Shown here in pieces: positions 32,493-36,314 of a stretch of DNA of 36,314 nt. The translations under genes were made by a program, and so were the position numbers. Each line of letters starts with the position of its first letter. Position 1 is the first letter of the stretch. The notes below the pieces were generated by a model, which did no database searches, was not told where the DNA came from, and was given only the letters and a program-made list of their open reading frames with translations. Source of the stretch: Neobacillus bataviensis LMG 21833 (GTDB lineage Bacteria; Bacillota; Bacilli; Bacillales; Cytobacillaceae); NCBI RefSeq assembly GCF_000307875.1, contig NZ_AJLS01000181.1:1-36314 (forward strand), read 5' to 3'.

Positions 32493-33560
32493 TTGAATCA
32501 TCATGACCGTGGATTGAAGACAAAAGCGCACCTGATCGCAAAAAGTTTACTTCCTGAAAATCAGGAGACTCCTATTCATTTTCTGGAGGAAAAGATAACG
32601 CCAAGATCATTAACTTTTCGACGAAATCATTTTCCCTATCCCAAATTTCCCATCCAGCCATTTTTTCTTACCATCACAGGCTCTGTGAAAAATCCTCTCA
32701 TATTCCATTACAGTCAAATCACATCCATGCCCTCCCAAACCATCACAGCCTTGTTAGAATGTTCAGGTAACAAACGGGCACATTTCGAACCAAAAGTTTT
32801 TGGGGATCAATGGAAGGAGGGAGCACTTAGCCAAGGGAATTGGAAGGGTGTACCGCTCTCCTATCTCCTATCCCTTACAGAAGTGAACACCGGAGCACGT
32901 GAAATTGTTTTTCTAGGAGACGATTCTGGAGTTAAGGACGGACAGCACGTTCATTTCCAAAGAAGTCTTCCGCTCGAAAAAGCATTAGATCAACATGTAA
33001 TAGTCGCATGGGAACATAATCAAAAACCGCTTAGTCCAAAGCACGGTTTTCCCTTTCGATTAATTGTTCCCGGTTGGTATGGGATGGCCTCAGTGAAATG
33101 GTTAAAAACGATACATGTGATCAATCATTCTTTTTCCGGTCCTTTCCAGACAGATGACTATGTCTATTATCCTCATAAATCCGAAGATAAGGATTCATTT
33201 CCTGTAACCACTAATCGGGTAAATTCAATCATTCAACATCCTCTTGACCGACAAATACTCAAACCCGGCAAGCATGAAATAACCGGGTTAGCTTGGACTG
33301 GCGAAGGGGTTATTACTTCTGTTGAAATCAGTGTTGATAATGGAGTAACTTGGAAAGCTGCTTCCCTTCATAACCCAACCCAAAAATACCAATGGGTGAA
33401 GTGGTCTATTTCCCATGTTTTCGAAAAAAATCACGAGTCCACCGTCAAAGTACGTGCTTTCGATTCAACTGGCCAATCACAACCTGATCAAGCATTCTGG
33501 AATCGTAAGGGATACGGGCATAACCAGGTTTCACAAATTAAAGTACAAATAGAAAACTAG
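32493..33560 (+). CDS. Sulfite-oxidase-family molybdoenzyme
   Basis: The start was set at TTG32493, 8 nt after AAAGGAG. A GTG at 32484 lies inside that site. The 355-residue product has the molybdopterin-binding domain with the Mo-coordinating cysteine Cys90 in LLECSGNKR, plus NWKGVPLSYLL, FQRSLPLEKALDQHVIVAWE, HGFPFRLIVPGWYGMASVKW. The Mo-co dimerisation domain follows (ITGLAWTGEGVITSVEISVD, NRKGYGHNQ). There is no heme domain, Tat signal or other export signal, so it is predicted cytoplasmic, unlike YedY-type or heme sulfite oxidases. The electron acceptor is unknown. No partner cytochrome gene is adjacent. Confidence 0.9.
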   Translation: MNHHDRGLKTKAHLIAKSLLPENQETPIHFLEEKITPRSLTFRRNHFPYPKFPIQPFFLTITGSVKNPLIFHYSQITSMPSQTITALLECSGNKRAHFEPKVFGDQWKEGALSQGNWKGVPLSYLLSLTEVNTGAREIVFLGDDSGVKDGQHVHFQRSLPLEKALDQHVIVAWEHNQKPLSPKHGFPFRLIVPGWYGMASVKWLKTIHVINHSFSGPFQTDDYVYYPHKSEDKDSFPVTTNRVNSIIQHPLDRQILKPGKHEITGLAWTGEGVITSVEISVDNGVTWKAASLHNPTQKYQWVKWSISHVFEKNHESTVKVRAFDSTGQSQPDQAFWNRKGYGHNQVSQIKVQIEN

Positions 33561-33628
33561 CTTTCCTATCTATATTCAGCGCTTCACCAATGTCAGAAAT
33601 GGATCTTAGACCTGATGTATTATTTTAG

Positions 33629-33656
33629 GAAAACCCAAAATATATTTTTGGTTTTC
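33629..33656. other. Hairpin in the gap after the molybdoenzyme gene
   Basis: GAAAACC..AAAA/TTTT.GGTTTTC is an AT-rich stem about 70 bp past the molybdoenzyme stop. There is no T run after it. It may be a weak terminator. Confidence 0.35.
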
Positions 33657-33689
33657 TGCACATATTACATTAAAAAGGTGTGTTGATCA

Positions 33690-33974
33690 TTGGATTTCCC
33701 TACAATTAAAACGAATTTTTGGGATGCAATTTTAGCTATACCCATCATTTTAGTGTTAACTCAATTCATTAAGGTTTTCTTCAAAGTCCCGAAATGGCTG
33801 GTACCGTCCATTGCACTCATTTTAGGGTTAGGAATTTCAATTTTTATAAGTCATAAACACAACTTTCTTGCCGGAATTTTTATGGGTTGGTTTTATGGAT
33901 ACGCTGCAATTGGAACATATGCATCGTTAAAAACCAACCTTATTACTTATAGAAATAAATCAAGCAGAAAGTAA
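33690..33974 (+). CDS. Small membrane protein, three helices
   Basis: The 94-residue protein starts at TTG33690, about 9 nt after AAAGGTG. Hydrophobic segments span residues about 12-30, 36-54 and 60-78, joined by short basic loops (FFKVPKW, SHKHN). The tail is basic (NKSSRK). Size and layout are holin-like, but no lysin or phage gene is next to it. I do not recognise the family. Confidence 0.65.
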   Translation: MDFPTIKTNFWDAILAIPIILVLTQFIKVFFKVPKWLVPSIALILGLGISIFISHKHNFLAGIFMGWFYGYAAIGTYASLKTNLITYRNKSSRK

Positions 33975-34039
33975 AAAACGAAATCTAAGCTATATGTATG
34001 GGAAAATAAAATTGATCAAAATATTAAGGATGAATCGTT

Positions 34040-34750
34040 ATGGAAGAGGTAGTTTATACAGTTCTCCGCACAGTCGTCTCCATCTTAATCTTAATGGTTT
34101 GTTCTTTATGGTTTGGAAAACAAATCAACGCACATATAAACCTTTATAATTTTGCACTTTCCATTACCATTGGGTCCTTTATTGCCAACATGGGATTTGA
34201 TATCAAATTAAACTTTATGCCGATGCTCTCTGCTTTTTTTACACTCATTTTAATCTTTTTTTTATTTTCTCTTATTTCTTCTAAAAATAGAATGTTCCGC
34301 AAATGGTTATCAGGGAGACCCACTGTGATCATTGAAAAGGGAAAAATCCTTGATAAAAACATGGAAAAAATCAGATATACACTAGACGATTTAAATCAAC
34401 AGCTAAGAGAATTGGGAATATTTGATATGATTGAAGTGGAGTTTGCCATCTTGGAAGTGAGTGGAAAATTATCTGTAATGAAAAAAACAAAATATCAAAA
34501 TACAACAAAACAAGATTTAAATCCTTCCCTACAAAATAAAGATGTAATAATTCCGAAAGAGCTCATTATGAATGGAAAAATAATCGAAAAGAACTTTAAT
34601 ACCCACTATTCGAATACTTGGCTTATTAACCAATTAAATCAAAGAAAACTAGAAATAAAAGACATCCAATATGCTGTCATAACCTCTACCGGTCATTTAT
34701 TTATTGATGTTAATCAAGACCAGTTGACCTCGGCTATCGATCTTGAATAG
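34040..34750 (+). CDS. DUF421 membrane protein (YetF/YkjA-like)
   Basis: The 236-residue protein begins with three membrane helices (about 8-25, 37-52, 58-80). The DUF421 soluble domain follows: GRPTVIIEKGKILDKNMEKI, YTLDDLNQQLRELGIFDMIE and EFAILEVSGKLSVMKK. A second related repeat at the C-terminus (IPKELIMNGKIIEKN, LNQRKLEIKDIQYAVI) completes the two-domain form. Some relatives are proposed to affect spore germination or membrane stress, but no mechanism is established. The ribosome binding site AAGGAT is modest. Confidence 0.9.
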   Translation: MEEVVYTVLRTVVSILILMVCSLWFGKQINAHINLYNFALSITIGSFIANMGFDIKLNFMPMLSAFFTLILIFFLFSLISSKNRMFRKWLSGRPTVIIEKGKILDKNMEKIRYTLDDLNQQLRELGIFDMIEVEFAILEVSGKLSVMKKTKYQNTTKQDLNPSLQNKDVIIPKELIMNGKIIEKNFNTHYSNTWLINQLNQRKLEIKDIQYAVITSTGHLFIDVNQDQLTSAIDLE

Positions 34751-34780
34751 AAGAAGTTTAACGTAAATGCAGAAACAAAT

Positions 34781-34815
34781 AAGGGGCAGTGATTCCAACA
34801 TCACTGCCCTTTTTA
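34781..34815. terminator. Shared terminator of convergent genes
   Basis: GGGCAGTGAT/ATCACTGCCC stem with A and T runs on the two sides. It lies between the DUF421 gene and the convergent Lmo0954-like gene. Confidence 0.85.
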
Positions 34816-34820
34816 TGATT

Positions 34821-35168
34821 TTATTCTTTTTTTAAGTCATTCCATTGTTTTTCAAAACTTACAAATGGATCGTTTTCATTTTTTTCAGCCGTTTTTTTGT
34901 TTTTGATCCAATTTTTATAGACAAGATAGAGCACATAAGCGGCACCTACTCCTATAAGAGCTGGGATATGATGGATTGTTGCTGAAAGAACCAGTAAGCC
35001 GATGATGATCAATCCGATTTTCATCCCTGTTGATTCTGTTTTTAAAAACTGTTTAAAGATGAAGTACAGAATCGCTAAACTAACCAGTAATCCAACCATT
35101 GGGCCAATTGTTTTAATTAAAATAATGGCGGCAAGACCACCTGCTAACAGTAAACCAAATTTTTTCAT
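34821..35168 (-). CDS. Lmo0954-family small membrane protein
   Basis: The start was set at ATG35168, which has AGGAGG just upstream. The frame extends to 35198 without a second site. The 115-residue product reads MKKFGLLLAGGLAAIILIKT, then ILYFIFKQFLKTESTGMKIG, IPALIGVGAAYVLYLVYKNW and an acidic tail (NDPFVSFEKQWNDL). It has four short hydrophobic helices. The Lmo0954 family, sometimes misnamed flagellar basal-body rod protein, neighbours LiaI/LiaF-type envelope-stress proteins in other Bacilli. Its function is not known. Confidence 0.85.
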   Translation of the reverse strand: MKKFGLLLAGGLAAIILIKTIGPMVGLLVSLAILYFIFKQFLKTESTGMKIGLIIIGLLVLSATIHHIPALIGVGAAYVLYLVYKNWIKNKKTAEKNENDPFVSFEKQWNDLKKE

Positions 35169-35303
35169 TATATTTTCCTCCTTTGTTTCGCTAATCAATT
35201 TGTTTTCCTTATCTTGATTCCATCTTACCTTTTTTCTACATGTTTCATAATTGCGCTTGAGCTTGATTTTTCTATCGGACTTAAGACTTAGGTGATGCGG
35301 GAC

Positions 35304-35388
35304 TGTCTATTCATGCATAGACAAAGGACTAACCTCGACCGGTTAGTCCTTGATTTTACATCAAAGAAATGAATGAATAATCATTCAT
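35304..35388. other. Three consecutive hairpins upstream of the LysM hydrolase
   Basis: TGTCTAT/ATAGACA (35304-35323), AAGGACTAACC/GGTTAGTCCTT (35324-35351) and ATGAATGA/TCATTCAT (35369-35388) are all perfect stems. The first two abut directly. The second is followed by GATTTT and may end transcription. No gene lies in 35169-35529. Confidence 0.6.
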
Positions 35389-35423
35389 CATTTCCCTCAA
35401 TTATTTCTATTAAAATGACATCG

Positions 35424-35452
35424 TTGTCTTTTCTACGTAAAGAAACTGTAAT
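35424..35452 (+). promoter_or_regulatory. Candidate promoter for the LysM-SleB hydrolase
   Basis: TTGTCT (35424-35429) and TGTAAT (35447-35452) are separated by 17 bp, with 4 and 5 of 6 matches to the sigma-A consensus. A sporulation sigma factor could act here instead. Confidence 0.35.
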
Positions 35453-35529
35453 ACTAATCTATCGAATTCATTCATAGAAATAGAAACTAATCAACGATTT
35501 ACGAGAAATCAACTAGGAGGAATAGAACG

Positions 35530-36132
35530 ATGAAAAAACTAATTGCCGCGCTAGCAGTAGCTGCCACACTCTTATTTGCCTCACCAACCTTTGCTTATAC
35601 CGTAAAAAGTGGGGACACGATGTCTAAAATTGCGAGAGATAATAGCCTTAATTTAGCAGATTTAGCAAGACTTAACCCACAAATTCAAAATCTTGATTTG
35701 ATTCACGTGGGGGAAATTGTAGATACACAAAAATCAGAAGAAACAACAATGAAACCGGAAATCATCGTAGGATATTCAACTTATGAAATAGATTTGCTTG
35801 CTAGATTGGTTCGAGCTGAAGCACAAACTGAGCCCTATCAAGGAAAAGTTGCCGTTGCCTGTGTTGTTCTAAATAGAGTCGATAGCTCCGCCTTTCCTAA
35901 CTCAATTAAAGAGGTCATTTATCAAAAGAGACAATTCCAGCCGGTTCAGAATGGTCAAATAAATAAACCCGCTGATGAGGATTCGATTAATGCTGTGCAT
36001 GAAGCCTTAAATGGGAGCCGAAGTGTGGCTGGTGGTTCGTTATACTTCTACAATCCCGCCATTGCTACTAGCCGTTGGCTCGATTCAAGAGCGACAACTC
36101 TAGTGATTGGGCGGCATGTATTTAAGATATGA
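35530..36132 (+). CDS. Secreted LysM + SleB/CwlJ-family cell-wall hydrolase
   Basis: The 200-residue protein starts at ATG35530 with AGGAGG in front. A signal peptide with AFA-type cleavage (SPTFAYT) covers residues 1-22. One LysM peptidoglycan-binding domain spans about 23-66 (YTVKSGDTMSKIARDNSLNL, ADLARLNPQIQNLDLIHVGE). The hydrolase_2 domain spans about 85-199 (LLARLVRAEAQTEP, KVAVACVVLNRVDS, FQPVQNGQINKPADED, SLYFYNPAIATSRW). The layout matches YkvT-type LysM-hydrolases of Bacillus. The conserved Glu of VRAEA is the expected catalytic residue. It is a paralogue of 3307-3984, which has lost a clear LysM. Confidence 0.92.
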   Translation: MKKLIAALAVAATLLFASPTFAYTVKSGDTMSKIARDNSLNLADLARLNPQIQNLDLIHVGEIVDTQKSEETTMKPEIIVGYSTYEIDLLARLVRAEAQTEPYQGKVAVACVVLNRVDSSAFPNSIKEVIYQKRQFQPVQNGQINKPADEDSINAVHEALNGSRSVAGGSLYFYNPAIATSRWLDSRATTLVIGRHVFKI

Positions 36133-36149
36133 TTTTTGTGACAAAAGAG

Positions 36150-36187
36150 TAGGCCAACCTAGAAATTACCCACTCTAGATTGGCCTA
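36150..36187 (+). terminator. Terminator-like hairpin after the LysM hydrolase
   Basis: TAGGCCAA/TTGGCCTA with an inner CTAGA/TCTAG stem, 17 bp after the stop. The T run is lacking, so termination may be inefficient. Confidence 0.6.
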
Positions 36188-36190
36188 ATA

Positions 36191-36314
36191 GCAAAAATTA
36201 TGTTCAGTCGGTAATGTAAGACCGTTTCATTTACCGTTTTGCAAAAAATATGCTCATTCGGTTAATGGAAACTCGTTTCATTTACCGTTTTGCAAAAAAA
36301 TATACTCATTCGGT
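36191..36314. repeat. 50-51-bp tandem repeat running off the window
   Basis: The unit GCAAAAA.TATG.TCA.TCGGT..ATG...AC.CGTTTCATTTACCGTTTT begins at 36191, 36241 and 36292, with two complete copies and a third cut by the window edge. Copies differ at several sites (GTTCAGTCGG, GCTCATTCGG, ACTCATTCGG), so the array is not freshly made. Confidence 0.75.

Noticed and set aside
33690..33974. Holin of a prophage lysis cassette
   Set aside because: The layout fits, but there is no endolysin, phage structural gene or integrase in the neighbourhood. It is left as an unknown membrane protein.
36191..36314. CRISPR array
   Set aside because: The 50-bp units are diverged end to end tandem copies without unique spacers, and no cas gene is in the window.

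Overview
The window looks like chromosomal DNA from a low-GC, endospore-forming Bacillaceae (Bacillus/Neobacillus-like). The basis is the AT-rich sequence, strong GGAGG ribosome binding sites with frequent TTG/GTG starts, and many genes typical of that group: SleB/CwlJ-type spore or cell-wall hydrolases, and relatives of YdhG, YugP, YlbC, YwbE, YkvS and Lmo0954. No rRNA, tRNA, CRISPR array or intact transposase was seen. The species cannot be told from the sequence alone.

Region 1 (1-4600) is sparse and decaying. It holds a frameshifted DUF5808 membrane-protein pseudogene next to a dispersed palindromic repeat, a YdhG (frataxin-like) gene behind a short-chain dehydrogenase scrap, a coiled-coil protein made of 7-residue repeats, the frameshifted N-terminal half of a CitA/DcuS-type sensor kinase, and a secreted SleB-family hydrolase.

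Region 2 (4607-18400) is the centrepiece. A LysR regulator on the plus strand converges on an 11-gene minus-strand operon of about 12.7 kb. In transcription order the operon encodes a PaaK-like acyl-CoA ligase, an amidohydrolase-2 enzyme, a thioredoxin-like protein, solute-binding lipoprotein 1, a class III CoA-transferase, an amidase, solute-binding lipoprotein 2, two Opp/Dpp ATPases and two permeases. Spacings are under 45 bp or overlapping. A sigma-A-like promoter with an adjoining perfect 14-bp palindrome lies upstream of the first gene. The set suggests import of an amide- or peptide-linked carboxylic acid, its release, and its activation to a CoA thioester. The substrate is unknown.

Region 3 (18600-25500) holds a truncated Lin0512-like ORF, the membrane zinc peptidase YugP, a GC-richer ArsR + SRPBCC pair that looks acquired, a rifampicin phosphotransferase (His825 conserved), a near-consensus promoter and terminator that could make a ~115-nt RNA, a degraded acyl-CoA synthetase tail, a small membrane protein and a YlbC-like CAP protein.

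Region 4 (25500-36314) holds an ABM monooxygenase and HAD phosphatase pair, an erythromycin-esterase family enzyme, a membrane-anchored trypsin-like protease, a phage-type ABA-sandwich protein, a subtilase pseudogene that has lost its catalytic serine region, an MFS transporter, YkvS- and YwbE-like small proteins, a sulfite-oxidase-family molybdoenzyme, small membrane proteins including a DUF421 protein, and a LysM+SleB hydrolase. A 50-bp tandem repeat runs off the right edge.

Dispersed palindromic repeats of at least three kinds, and six decayed genes, make up most of what lies between intact genes.
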